Source of the DNA: Datisca glomerata
Lineage: Eukaryota; Streptophyta; Magnoliopsida; Cucurbitales; Datiscaceae
Assembly (NCBI GenBank): GCA_003255025.1
Contig: QANY01000319.1
Location: forward strand, 124,001 to 188,000
Reading direction: 5' to 3'
Length of the DNA: 64,000 nucleotides
Shown here: one piece after another, positions 11,860 through 23,216 of the stretch
Layout of the letters: every line of letters starts with the position of its first letter
How positions within the stretch are numbered: the first letter of the stretch is position 1
Notes under the pieces: generated by a model
The model's input: the letters and a program-made list of their open reading frames with translations, nothing else
The model's database searches: none
What the model was told of the DNA's origin: nothing
Position numbers and translations under genes: made by a program

Positions 11860-14800
11860 TCGTGAATGGATCTACCAGGTTGTTGACCGTCGAAATATGT
11901 GTAACTATAACATCTTCACACTACACAATCTCTCTAATCAGGTGATCCTTAGTTCTATGTGTTTGAATCTCTTTTGGCTTCTAGGTTCCTTAGAATTTGC
12001 TATAGCCTTACTGTTATCACAATAAAGTGTCATGGGCTTGTCAGCATCTGGAATAACTTCCAGAGTCTTCAAGAACTTCCTAAGCCATACACCTTCCTTT
12101 TGAGCTTAACAAACTCTCACATATTCAGCTTCCATGGGTGAATCTACAATGCAAGATTTTTTTATACTTATCCACATAATTGCTCCACCATTCAGGACGA
12201 ACACCAATCATGAAGTGGACCTCCTGGAGTCCTTATCAACTTGAAAATCAGAATCTGTGTACCTCGTCATATTCAAGTCACTATCTAAATACATAAGCAT
12301 GTAATTCATTGTTCTCCTATGATACTTAAGGATATGCTTGACGACATTCCAATGCTCGATTCCAGGATTAGATTGAAAATGACTTACTACACCCACGACA
12401 TAACAAATATCAGGTTTAGTACAAAGCATCGCGTACATGAGGCTTCCTATGGCTGAGGCATAGGGTATTCTTCTCATGTCTTCCTCTTCTTAAGGAGTCT
12501 TGGAAGACTACTCCTTGGAGAGGCTGACTTTATGTCTAAAGAAAAGAAATCCCTTCTTGGAGTTTTGCATACTAAAACCATCTAACACCTTATCAATATA
12601 AGATGCTTGAAAAAGTGTCATTCGCCTGTTCTTCCAATCTCAAAATATCTGAATACCTAAGACAAATACAACTTCTCCAAGATCCTTCATGTCAAATTGC
12701 TTTGCAAACCAAAACTTGACATCAGATAATTTTCCTACATCATTCCCAATTAGTAGAATATCATCTACGTACAAGACTAGAAAATTGCCTTCCCTTTGTG
12801 TATCAACTTATACTTATATGGTTCATCCACCAACTGTTCAAAATCATAGTTCTTAACAGTTTCGTCGAATCTAATATTCCATGACCGTGACACTTGCTTA
12901 AGTCCATAAATGGACTTTTACAGTTCGCAAACTTTCCCTTCTTGGATTTTTTCCATGAACTCGTCTGGTTGAGCCATATAAATGTGCTCTTCAAGATTGC
13001 CATTCAGAAAGGCAGTCTTGATGTCCATTTGCCACATATTTCATAATCAAGGGCAATAGCAATGGACAAAAGGATTCGGATGGATTTAAGCATGGCTACC
13101 GATGAGAAGGTATCCTCGTAGTCTATACCTTCCTTTTGGGTGTAGCCCTTAGCTACTAGCCTAGCTTTGAATGTCTCTACATTCTCATTTGGACCTATTT
13201 TCTTCTTATAGATCCATTTGCATCCTACAGGTTTTATCCCTTTTATGAGGATCTACAAGTTTCCAGACTCTGTTCGAGTACATCGAATGTATCTCAATGT
13301 TCTTGGTTTCTTGCCATAAGTTTGCTTCAGGACTAGCCATAGCCTCCGAGTAAGAGATTGGTTCATGTAGGTTCTCCATAGGACGTGTACCTTTCAGGTT
13401 GGCTCACAACTCTCCTACTACGTCGAGACTCCATAGTCACTGGATCCTATTGTGGTTCTTCCATTATTGAATCTAAAATAATTTCTGATTGGGGAGTCGG
13501 TGTTATCCAACTCAATAATTTCTCTAGGACAAATGTGCTTCACGGCTGTACACTTTTAATATAATCTTCTTTGACAAAAACGAGCATTTGTGCTAATGAA
13601 TATTTTGTTGCCAGTCGTATTGTAGAGGATATACCCCTTCGTTCCCATAGGATATCCTACAGACATGCACAATTCTGAACGACTGGCCAACTTGCCTGTC
13701 TTTAGTCATAGAACATGTGCTGGGCAACCTCATATTCTAAAATGGTTAACGGATGACTTTCGCCCATACCATCTTTCATATGGTGTACTAGGCATCATTT
13801 TTCACTGAACTTGGTTCATAATATATGCCATTGTTAGTAAGGCATATCCCCAAAACAAATCTGGGAGGTATGAGTAACTTATCATGGATCTAATCATATC
13901 CATCAGAGTTCGGTTCCTTCTCTCTGACACACCATTTTACTGTGGCGTACTAGGTGAGATAAGCTGAGAAAGAATACCTTCTTCCTTAAGAAAGTCCTCA
14001 AACTTTCCTAGCAAGTACTCTTCGCCACGATCAGATCGTAGTGTTTTGATTTGTTTTTCTAATTGCTTTTCAACCAAGGCCTTATATTCGTTGAACTTTT
14101 CAACGGTTTCAGACTTTTGATGCATTAGATATACATGATCAAAACGTGAATAGTCATCAGTGAAGGTTATAAAGTATTCATAACCACCTCTTGCTTAGAT
14201 AATTAATGGCCCACATACATCACTGTGTATGAGTTCAAGACATTGAGTGGCTTCTTTCACCTTTTGATGAAAAAATTCTCTTGATCATTATGCTTTCTGT
14301 ACAGGATTCACATGTGGGTAGTGAACCCACACTTAAAGTTGCAAAGGACCATCATTCACAAGTCTTTTAATCTTGTCTAGGCTAATATGTCCAAGACGTA
14401 AGTGCCACAGTTAGGTCAAATCGGTTGAGTCATACTTTAACCTTTTACTATTCCTACATGAATCGATATTCACTTCAGTTAGACAAATCATTGGTACTAA
14501 ATTTAACATGATACAATTTATTAATCATTCATGCGATAGTAATTAAGCATTCATTTCTACAAATACCAATATCTTTATCAATGAATTTTAGATCAAATTG
14601 TTGCTCAATTAATGCACCAATAGAAATAAAATTCTTCCCAAAACTTGGGACATAATAAACATCACGTGAAATAGTAAAAAGTTTCTAAACATAATTTAAA
14701 AGTTCTCATTGATGCGGCCGATACTAGTGCTTCATTCCCCAGCGAAATCTAAACTCGTCCTCGTCAAGTCTTCTGACTTCTCTGAACCCCCACATGGAGC

Positions 14801-16003
14801 AACATATGTGGTTAGTAGCTGCGATAGTAATTAAGCATTCATTTCTAAAAATACCAATATCTTTATCAATGAATTTTAGATCAAATCGTTGCTCAATTAA
14901 TGCACCAATATAAATAAAATTCTTCCCAAAACTTGGGACATAGTAAACATCATGTGAAATAGTAAAAATTTTCTAAACATAATTTAAAAGTTCTCATTGA
15001 TGCGGCCGATACTAGTGCTTCATTCCCCAGCGAAATCTAAACTCGTCCTCGTCAAGTCTTCTGGCTTCTCTGAACCCCCACATGGAGCAACATAGGTGGT
15101 TAGTAGCTGCAGAGTCTACAATAAAAAAAAAGTAGAGTCAACTACATAACAGGCCTCAGTAACCATTACTATACCTTTAGATCTCAACTCTTTGAGATAC
15201 TTTGGGCAGTTACGTTTCCAATGACCAGCAGCTCCACAATGATGACACTTGTTTTTCTATTTGTATACTCTTGCGGTGCTCTTGCCTTTGGCAGCTCTCA
15301 GCTTCTCCTTCTTTGCTTTCCTTGGACCTCTTCTCTATTTATTTTTAGAGCTAGAGGTGGAAGGCCTACTTTTAGTAAGTTAGCCTATCTAGATTTCCTC
15401 TTGCCCTTCAGAAATAGGGTTTTAACAGCTTGCATCTTGTTCATGAGCTCATGAAGTGAGTAGTTCAGCTTATTCATCGAATAATTAAGCTTAAAGTTCT
15501 CAAAGGTACTAGGAAAAGTCTCTAGGATTATATCCACTTGACTCTCGCCATCGACCTCAGCACCCATGATCTCCATCTCGTTCAGATAACTTATGATTGA
15601 CATCATATGTTCTCTGACATGAGTTCCAGGTTTCATCCTGCAGTTCATGAAGTTATGCACAACAGTCTGTCTAGCTCGACGACCCTGATCCTCGAACATT
15701 TTGGTGATGTTTAACATCATATCAGCGGCAATCTCAAAGTGCTGATGTTGTTGTTGTAACACATTGCTCATAGGTGCCAAGGTGTAAAATCTGGCGATCT
15801 CATCAGAACACAACCAAGAAGCATAGCATCATTTTTCTCGTGAGTCGATTCAGCAATAGGCTCAAGAGGACAAGGGGTAGTGAGCACGAATTTGTGCTTT
15901 TCTACCGTCAGCATGATATCAAGACTTCATTTCCAATCCACATAATTTTCACTGTTGAATTTGTTCGTATTAAGAATAGTTGAGAGAGGATAAATCGACA
16001 TGA
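11860..16003 (-). pseudogene. C2 gag-pol remnant
   Basis: Minus-strand blocks in order. 16003-15385 is gag (LQQQHQHFEIAADMMLNITK, MEIMGAEVDGESQVDI, LNYSLHELMNKMQ). 15108-14533 is a protease/pre-integrase area carrying a tandem duplication. 14125-13937 is integrase (KSETVEKFNEYK, LRSDRGEEYLLGKFEDFL, then NGVSER). About 13300-12780 is reverse transcriptase with an intact LVLYVDDILLIGND. 12477-12208 is RNase H (RRIPYASAIGSLMYAMLCTK, RYTDSDFQVDKDSRRSTS). Many stops and frameshifts separate them. It is one of two members of this family in the window; C3 is the other. Confidence 0.9.
14533..15108. repeat. 288-bp tandem duplication inside C2
   Basis: 14533-14820 and 14821-15108 are head-to-tail copies differing at only a handful of bases. 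Each begins GCGATAGTAATTAAGC and ends GGTTAGTAGCT. It lies in the protease-to-integrase part of the polyprotein. The near identity suggests that the duplication is younger than the LTR damage, or that gene conversion acts on it. 288 is divisible by 3. Confidence 0.95.
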
Positions 16004-17682
16004 TTGCTGCAAAGAATAAATAAAGCAGTATAAATAAATGCTCAATTATTTAGGAGTACGATGCATGATGCAACTACCAAATATTTTAAAATTCATTAAA
16101 AAAATATTTCTTCCATGATGTTACAATAAAAAACGATAGCTTGTCTCATCGAGGGATGAAGTCCAAACTATCTCATATCGCATCGAGACTCCTCTCGTTT
16201 GGTTAACATTCAAATGTCTCCACATCTAGCTTAACCAATCACCAATATTTTGGTTACCTTGACCTATTGTCTAGCCCATATGGGGGGATTCCATTGTGCT
16301 TCAGTCTAAGTGTTTAATCAACGCATCGACTTTTAAAGGTTGCTATGGACTAACAATTCATCTATGGGACGACCCTGTCCCACCACTCCATTTAGAAGTC
16401 TTAACTCCTAAAGCAACTCGATGACTCAAAGCGACAAGATTCTAAAGATTCTCACTTTCAAGTGAGGACCGTTATGGGCGATTCTAACTCTTCCTCGTGG
16501 CACGATCAAGTTTGCGTTGGAGACCTTGAGAATGTTTCAACGTAAACGACCCTCCCACTTAGCTTTTGAAAAAAAAATTGGATTTTTGGTTATTTTTCAA
16601 AAAACATAAATTTTATTAATTTGAAAAACGTGATGAAATTTATAAATCCTTTATTAATTTTATATCCCAATTTAAAATCATAACCATGATAAATTTCACA
16701 TTGTAATTAAACAATAACCATTATCAATTAATCTACAATGATGCATGTACATGCTACACGACAATTTGATATTGACATATTCCTAATCTATATGACATGT
16801 TATATGATGATGCACGATTAAAATTAAATCATACATTTAAATTTAACCTCCCTATTGGCTCATTTCTAATTACAACCCATAAAAGAATAATAAATAAATT
16901 ACAAATTAATTTATGAACTAATCTCCATGGCGTCCGTAATTTACTCCTTCATCTCTATGTTGTCCCACCATTTTGTAACACTTTACAAAATATTAGTCCC
17001 TTTTCTAAAAATAATTTTCAATTTAAAAACTTTAATTTTCCAACATATTTTTACTTTGATAAACAAATTATCAAGTAAATAGTAAATTGATTTATTTTAA
17101 AAATAATTTTAAAATAAATAACAATATACAAGTGTTGAAAAATTTACCAAATTAAATTAAAATTAAATAAGAGACTAAAATTAATTATGAAATCATATTT
17201 CAAAAATTTGAATTTAAAAAATCCTAGGTTTCCTAAAACCATGGGTTTCCAAAACTTGTAGGTTTCCTAATCCGATTAGGACTCTACCATACAAGAGATA
17301 ACACATGACAGCAGCAGCGAGCGGCGGCCAGCGGTGAACAGTCCAGTGTGAACAGTAGCGCTTCCCATGTCTTCTCGGTGGCTGTCCGGTGACTTCTCGG
17401 TGAGGGTTTCGAGCGACTTCTTGGTGACGGTTTCGAGCGGCTTCCGGCAATGATTTCGAGCTGACGATGAATTTAAAATTTACAACAATTATAATAATTA
17501 AATTATATAAATTCTCATGTGTCAAATTCAGTGTACATCAATTTTAAATAAAAAACGTCTAGGGCCAATAGTTTGAGATCCAATCACAAAACATATTCAA
17601 TATAATTTTGAATCTACCATACAAACATATGTTAATATCCATAAAATTCATGATATGTTCATTTTAATTATCTATATGTATA
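16004..17682 (-). other. C2 untranslated leader
   Basis: About 1.7 kb between the damaged 5' LTR and gag without a coherent frame. It matches the long leader of C3 in position and content, including the GC-rich patch near 17300-17460 (C3 counterpart near 41610-41670). The expected primer-binding site (complement of TGGTATCAGAGC) is absent: sequence jumps from leader (TGTATAATC, about 17670) straight into LTR interior. Confidence 0.6.
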
Positions 17683-18625
17683 ATCTTAAACGTACGATAT
17701 TTAACCCACGAACGGTTCGTGGGCAGAATATAAATTTTTTTATTTAACTTATTTAATCATATTAAATAATTTAAAACCAATTTAAGCTTGATAATGCATA
17801 TACAATATTTAAACGAATAGATTAACAATTTCTACCTTTACTCTCTATCGGAGAATTTTTGAACTGATGGAACTCCCTCGAGCGTTCATCGTGTTCTTCA
17901 AGCTTTAAGATCAAAATCACGAACTTGATCTTCCATGAACTATTTTTTAATTAGTCCACCAACAACCACTAGTTAATTTCATAAATATATCTCAGAATAA
18001 TTTTACGTAGGAATTTGAGTGTGGGCTCTCAAAACGATTGAAAAAAATCAAATCTTCGTTTCTTCAGATTAATTTCACTAGCAAGAGTAGTGAGAGGAGA
18101 AGACATTTTTATTCGAACTTACTCATTTGACATATCAAAGATTGCAACTAACCAGGTCAAGTTACGAGTTCACCTCAGGATTAAGGTAATTATGAAAATA
18201 TTCTTAAGGTGTAACAATTAGATTTAGAGCTAGGTAAATGGTTTTGGGCTCTAAACTAATTTATTATCGGTCTATTCAACATGTTCATAACATGTCTAGG
18301 TTAACTATTTGAGTCTCCACTCTTATACCCCAAGACTGACATCTAACGGTCCAACCCAACATTTGTAATCAAATTTATTTTTTCAATCGATCCTAAAACT
18401 ACGAATATTGTTCTAAACTATTTTAGAAGAGTTTTTCTAGAGACGCTTCTGTTCACTCTTCTTTCGTTGACAATAGTTTCCAAATTTTAGTAATTTATAA
18501 ACATGCTTCAATTTAAAATAAAACTTTCAATTTATTTATAAAAAATTCCGTAATACAAGTGTATGAGAAATAATTAAATTCAAATAAATAGTTATTACAC
18601 GCTATTTTGTGGACATATTCCAACA
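17683..18625 (-). repeat. C2 5' LTR, internally deleted
   Basis: About 940 bp instead of 1988 bp. Its left part matches 9815-10240 and its right part matches 11255-11771; the join is near 18105 (ACATTTTTATT then CGAACTTACTC). The first about 30 bp of the LTR at the leader side and the primer-binding site are missing. It contains CCCACGAACGGTTCGTGGG at 17704-17722, an almost perfect inverted repeat. Confidence 0.8.
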
Positions 18626-18630
18626 GTTAA

Positions 18631-18676
18631 CAGGGTCCATGATAGAAGATGCAGATTAGGACTGGGTCTGGTACCA
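18631..18676 (-). other. C1 leader, primer-binding site and gag start stub
   Basis: These 46 bp sit between C2's target duplication and C1's 5' LTR. Read on the minus strand they give TTGGTACCAGACCC (complement of the 3' end of a methionine-type tRNA, the primer for copia reverse transcription), a short leader and an ATG beginning MDPVN. The frame then continues only about a dozen codons on the far side of C2 before a stop. Confidence 0.7.
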
Positions 18677-19103
18677 AGTGGAACAAGGAGAAAAATGATA
18701 ATTCTATTATTGAATGATAATGATCGCCAATGATTGATTGATTACAAAATCAATATTACAATGTTTATATACATGAAAAGGGAAAGAGACGAATAAGGAA
18801 TAAAAACAGTTGTGCATGCTGTAAATGAGCTAAGGGAATCAAATCTGTTAGGTTATTTGCCATGTAGACGTGAAGCTTCGCGTGAGAGTGATGGTGCCGA
18901 ATCCAATGCTCAATTGTGATTGGTTCTTTTGCTCGCCAATGATCTTGAAAGAGATGGAATGAAGTTTGCCAAGTAAGCATGTGGTTGTTTACTGCGAGAG
19001 GTAGACATTTGGATGCTATGTTTCACCCGAGAGAGTGTGTTGAGTTGGAGAGTTTCCGTCCGTGTCCAAGCTTGATTGGGACACGTGAGCAGTAGGTTTA
19101 ACA
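18677..19103 (-). repeat. C1 5' LTR
   Basis: About 427 bp, partner of 6915-7339. Differences are scattered over the whole length, so C1 is older than a very recent insertion. TATAAT-like and GA-rich stretches are present but no promoter element can be fixed. Confidence 0.85.
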
Positions 19104-19108
19104 AGACT

Positions 19109-19300
19109 TAGTATCAATAAGTATGTATAACAATTAAAAACTTTGTATACATATTTGTAACTTCTACTTACAACATTATTTGCAGTTTTCTCATTTGCAC
19201 AAGTTCCATTTTTCCTCTCGTGTGAGGCTACTCGCAACTCTATTTTTGAGGGGTCTCCTTCAAGTTCTAATGTAATTTAAATGAGAACGTATGATAAAAA
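19109..19300 (-). mobile_element. CACTA transposase relic, N-terminal side of the split gene
   Basis: On the minus strand about 19237-19109 reads RVASHERKNGTCANEKTANN. This resembles the H-T-R-K-D-G-T-x-V-N-E-K segment that precedes the coiled coil in plant En/Spm-type transposase proteins. The coiled-coil half lies at 6530-6900, across C1 and in the same orientation. No further transposase domain was recognised to the right. Confidence 0.5.
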
Positions 19301-20240
19301 TACATATTTAAAAATTATGTATAATATATCTTTAATTTTATCAGAATTTACCCATGGAAGAACAAGAGTTCTTAATCTAGGATTAACTGTAGCAAGAATC
19401 TGTAAAGATGACATGCCTGATTAACAATCCATGAAAATTGATTTGCCTAATTTGAGAGGATATTTCATGCCCCCACAATAAACTAGCATCCACGTAATTA
19501 GGGAATTAAAAATTATGTAAGGAAAGAAGATGAATAAATAAATGAAAATGGAGGCAGAAAATGGAAGGGAAATTAAGAAAAAAGATACCAAAGAATGTTA
19601 AGTTATCTTTAGTGTAGTTAAATGAGCGAATGTCTTTATGAGAATATTGACTTATCAATAACAATATGAGTCATGTATTCAGCAGCACACTAAATATATT
19701 AATACTAAAATTTAACAAATCTTCAACATTAACTATTTATCTAATTGTTTAATTAATTTAATCTTTTAAATCCACCAACGAAGAACAAAGTTCCAAAATT
19801 TGGATTAAAAAAATAACCAAAAGAAACAATACGTAATGCTATAAGATTGATCAAATTAATCAAAAGTAACACTACCAATTCACGTCTTGACATACCAAAA
19901 ACGCCAAAATGCAGCGAAAAAGATGCAATACAAACCAAAACTTACATTTTGTCCAACTTTGTATCTCTTAATTTTAATTGGATGATCAGTAATAAGAAAG
20001 AATTTCAATCCTAGGTAACAAGATAAAATATTAAGTACTCTTAGAATTTAAAAATCCACTATTAATTTACATCCTTTGACATGAATCTGATGGTCAGGGA
20101 ATTTCTTGATGGACAGAGAAATTTTAGTGACCAATAGAGAAGATGTTAAAATTTAGGAGATAACTTGATTTTGGATCAAAATACAGGAGGGTTCTATGAT
20201 ATTAACCATATAATATATCAGCCTGAGTTGAATGATAAGA
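19301..20240. other. AT-rich DNA, no gene seen
   Basis: Possibly the rest of the CACTA element and the 5' flank or LTR of relic G1. No motif supports either. Short open stretches on both strands look random. Confidence 0.4.
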
Positions 20241-21309
20241 ATATTCCTTCGATCTGACATTTAAATGTAAATTCATTAAGTATGTCAGATTCTATATAAC
20301 AAATGAGCAGTGGAGATGATGTTGGAGAAGAAAATGACAGGGATGCAGAAATTGGGAACCACTAAAATGGCAGACATGGAAACACTAACACGCTCTCTAT
20401 TATGCCCTAAAATATTAGCCGCACCCATTTCAAAGAAGTTCGTTTCACCAAATTTTAAATGTTATGAGTGCAAGACGGATCATGTCGATCACCTTCGACA
20501 CTTTCGGAAAGTGATGGCTCTGTATCAACACGAGGATGAATTAATATGCAGAATGTTCCCAACCAGTTTAGATGACAATTCATTGACATGATATCATTCT
20601 CTCACTTCATGTTCAATTGATAACTTTGCTAGAATGTCCTCTCTATTTTTAGAACAATACTCCACCTATCGAATAGTTATGGAAGACTCAGAGTACCTGC
20701 TCACAATTGTAATAAAAAGGGAGAGTCACTACGATATTACACCCACCATTTCAAAGATGAGATGGTGATAGTTGAAAAATGTGATGATCGTGTAGCAAGG
20801 CTAGCATTTAGATGCACACTAAACCCAAATTCGCCCCTCTTTGATGACATGTCCAAGAAAAAGTCGCTCACCATGGTAGAGACATTCTTGAGAGCGTAAA
20901 TGTATATCACTTTAGAAGAGGAAAATAAGAGAATGCAGAAAATCTCAGAAAAATGAATTTCAGATCAATGACTAAGTGGAAAAAATTTGAAAATGGGAAA
21001 GAAGAGAACAAACATGGCTGAGAAGATGGAAAACATGGGAGAAAATACAGAAAAGAAATTCAGGGTCACCGAGCCGATCCACCCGAGGGATTGAGTCTAC
21101 ACAGTGTTGACTCTCCCAGTTAATCATATCCTTGAGTCAATAAAAGATAAACCTTGGCTGAAAAGACCCACGCCGCGTACGAAGGAACCCATCGAAAGAG
21201 TTAAGAACAAGTACTGCTCCTTCCATTAGAGTGCTGGCAATTTCACGAAGGATTGTTATCAACTGAAGGATTACATAGAGGAGTTGATAAAATATTGAAG
21301 AATTTTGTA

Positions 21310-21640
21310 TAGGCATCCCGAAATACCCCATTCCATCCCGATTTATTTATAAATAGTCTAAAATTTTTATATATATTTTTAAATTTAACCCTTAATGTTT
21401 TTAATTTTAACCCTTAATTTTATAATTTTAACATTTTAATCTTTGAAACATTAAACCAATTTTAATTTTTAACCCTTAAATTTTTTGCCCAAAATACCCA
21501 TCCCGTCCCGACGCGTCCCATCCCGCTCGGTTTTTTCCCTCAACACGGGATGGGACGGGTCCAAAACAAATGTCCTGTCCCGATCTGGATGGGGCAAAAA
21601 AACCTAAAAACCGTCCCGTCTCATCCCACGTACACCCCTA
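21310..21640. mobile_element. 331-bp non-autonomous hAT-type element
   Basis: Flanked by a perfect 8-bp duplication ATTTTGTA (21302-21309 and 21641-21648), the length typical of hAT elements. Ends are TAGGCATCCCG... and ...CGTACACCCCTA, so the outer TAGG/CCTA are inverted; read backwards it starts TAGGGGTGTACG. The interior holds CCCGTCCCG-type GC-rich arms around an AT-rich middle. It has no coding capacity. It sits inside the G1 gag relic just after the zinc region. The right end is shared with the element at 29214-29592. Confidence 0.85.
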
Positions 21641-22149
21641 ATTTTGTAGCAAAGAAATAATAACCAAGAAGGGAGGAAAATGACGATCGTCCCAAAAATC
21701 AAGAGCCGTTAAGAATCATTGATACTATCATCTCCCTTACGGAGTCAGAGGGAACAACGAGGAAAGAAATAAAGATATATTATAAGAAGCCCGCTCTCGG
21801 GAAAAATGATGAGTTAAACGAAAAGAGTGACAATGTCCTAATAATACTTAACGGGAACGACAACATGCAACAAAATGGACATAATGGCGCATTGGTAATC
21901 ACTATCCAGATATAGAACTGTCTACTACGGAGGGTACTTATTGATGATGGAATTGCAGTTAACATACTTCATCGATTTACCAATGACAAAAATATCCATG
22001 GGAACCCGAAAGCTATGCAATGCTGGCCAACCAGTGATTGAATTTAATAGCATCATAACTTACTCTGAAGGGATCTTGCCACTCCCAGTACATGCAGAGC
22101 CATTCAATCACATCACAAGTTCATGGTAATAGATGCATCTTCACCCTAC

Positions 22150-22629
22150 AACAACTTTTAATAGAACTTATGTTTGATATGAATATTTAGTAGCATATAC
22201 ACTTGACGAACGAAGTGAGTTTATTAAAAAATCAAAGACACAAAATTATAAAAGCAAAAAAAGAAAGCATTCATTCCCCTTCTATCTTGCATCTATAGTA
22301 TGTTTTCCCTAGTTAGATCTCTTTTTCATTTAATAAAAGCCTAGAATCTTGGGTTACTAATTGGTGGAATACTGGGCGATCTGAATTTTTTAATGATATT
22401 CAAGAAAAATGTATTTTAAAAAAGTTATAAAATTAAGTAACTCTTCCTCTTCGATGAAATGCTAAAGGAATACCCGAAAACACATCTACAAAGAAACAAT
22501 CCAATTGATCAAGATGCACAATGAGGATCGTATACATACAATTTTGCACTTCTCCATAAATATAATCTACTTTGTTATTCTAAGTGGTTATTCTATTCTA
22601 GGTAATGAAGAACTTGTTATTCTTAACTC
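22150..22629. other. About 480-bp insertion in G1 protease region, origin unknown
   Basis: G1 sequence breaks off near 22150 and resumes at 22630 in the expected place of the same domain. The stretch between is AT-rich and has no recognisable gag-pol sequence. I could not find terminal repeats or a clear target duplication, so the element type, if it is one, is unknown. Confidence 0.45.
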
Positions 22630-23216
22630 TTGGCTATATTGGAAAGATCCTCGATCTATAAGATGAAAGTTGTCCCGTCAGCATACTATCAGACGCTGAA
22701 GTACCCCTCACCACAAGGCATCATGACCATGAAAGAAGATCAGGTGTCCGCCCACCGTTGCACTGTAACGACGTTTGATTCAGTCAGGAGAATGGAAAAT
22801 TTCATTTCAGAAAAGGGAAGGAAATAGCTCACCAATAGCAATTAGCCGACGAGGAGCACAGCGCGGGCAAACCCAGATATGAAGTTGCTAGAGAAACGGA
22901 GTCCGCAAGGATTCTTGTTGCCTTGTTGAGAAGTAAGGCTTCCTGTTGCTCCATTTATCTACGAAAATAGAAAAACGTAGTAGTCAATTACTAGATTAAA
23001 AATAAATAAAATGGAAAAGGGAGAACGAGGCTCTAGCAAGGAAACTTATTTAAAATTCCCTAGTTCTGAGGCACTATCCAATGGAAAATCATCGCCTCAT
23101 TCTCCGCAACCTAGGAGAACATCTATGTCTCATCATTTGTCCCCTTTGGGGCAGTTTTTGATCAATCCTACTCTTTTATGGTTTATGGGGTAAACATAGT
23201 AGTTTCCCCTGCTAAA

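Larger units (their letters stand above)
9784..18625 (-). mobile_element. Ty1/copia element C2, nested inside C1
   Basis: This 8.84-kb element starts TGCTGGGATCG and ends ATTCCAACA on the plus strand, flanked by an exact GTTAA duplication (9779-9783 and 18626-18630). Coding order (gag near 15.9 kb, reverse transcriptase near 12.8 kb) shows minus orientation. It belongs to the same family as C3: the gag segments share ...SNVLQQQHQ and NFKLNYSMNKL, and the LTR ends share the CACGAAC-GTTCGTG motif. The 5' side is damaged: about 1 kb is missing from the LTR interior, and the LTR/primer-binding junction is deleted. Confidence 0.92.
6915..19103 (-). mobile_element. Ty1/copia element C1 (outer, internally deleted, split by C2)
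   Basis: Two similar LTRs (6915-7339 and 18677-19103, about 425 bp) bound the element. The flanks ATACT (6910-6914) and AGACT (19104-19108) match at 4 of 5 bases, consistent with an aged target duplication. Order on the minus strand: 5' LTR, primer-binding site TGGTACCAG (rc, 18667-18676), about 17 codons of a gag start, then the middle of integrase, reverse transcriptase, RNase H, polypurine tract and 3' LTR. Gag body, protease and N-terminal integrase are missing. Element C2 sits inside with a perfect GTTAA duplication, so the internal deletion predates C2. Confidence 0.85.
20241..22829 (+). pseudogene. Ty3/gypsy gag-protease relic G1
   Basis: 20430-20680 decodes as gypsy gag (SPNFKCYECKTDHVDHLRHF, DELICRMFPTSL, then a stop where W is expected, then YHSLTSCSIDNFARM). 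About 20850-20930 is late gag (MVETFLRA, MYITLEEENK). 21195-21300 is the C-x2-FH-type zinc region (NKYCSFH, NFTKDCYQLKDYIEELIK). 21880-22140 is a protease-like segment with VLIDDGIAVNIL, where D-[ST]-G would be expected. 22630-22770 is the end of that domain ([20 protein letters not shown], then QGIMTMKEDQ). Reverse transcriptase and integrase were not found. Stops, frameshifts and two insertions (21310-21640 and about 22150-22629) break it. A possible LTR-end pair is at 20241-20304 and 24361-24426. Confidence 0.75.

Noticed and set aside
17214..17525. 103-codon minus-strand frame with arginine-rich repeats
   Set aside because: Falls in the untranslated leader of C2; the repetitiveness comes from a short GC-rich repeat (GGTGACTTCTCGG type).
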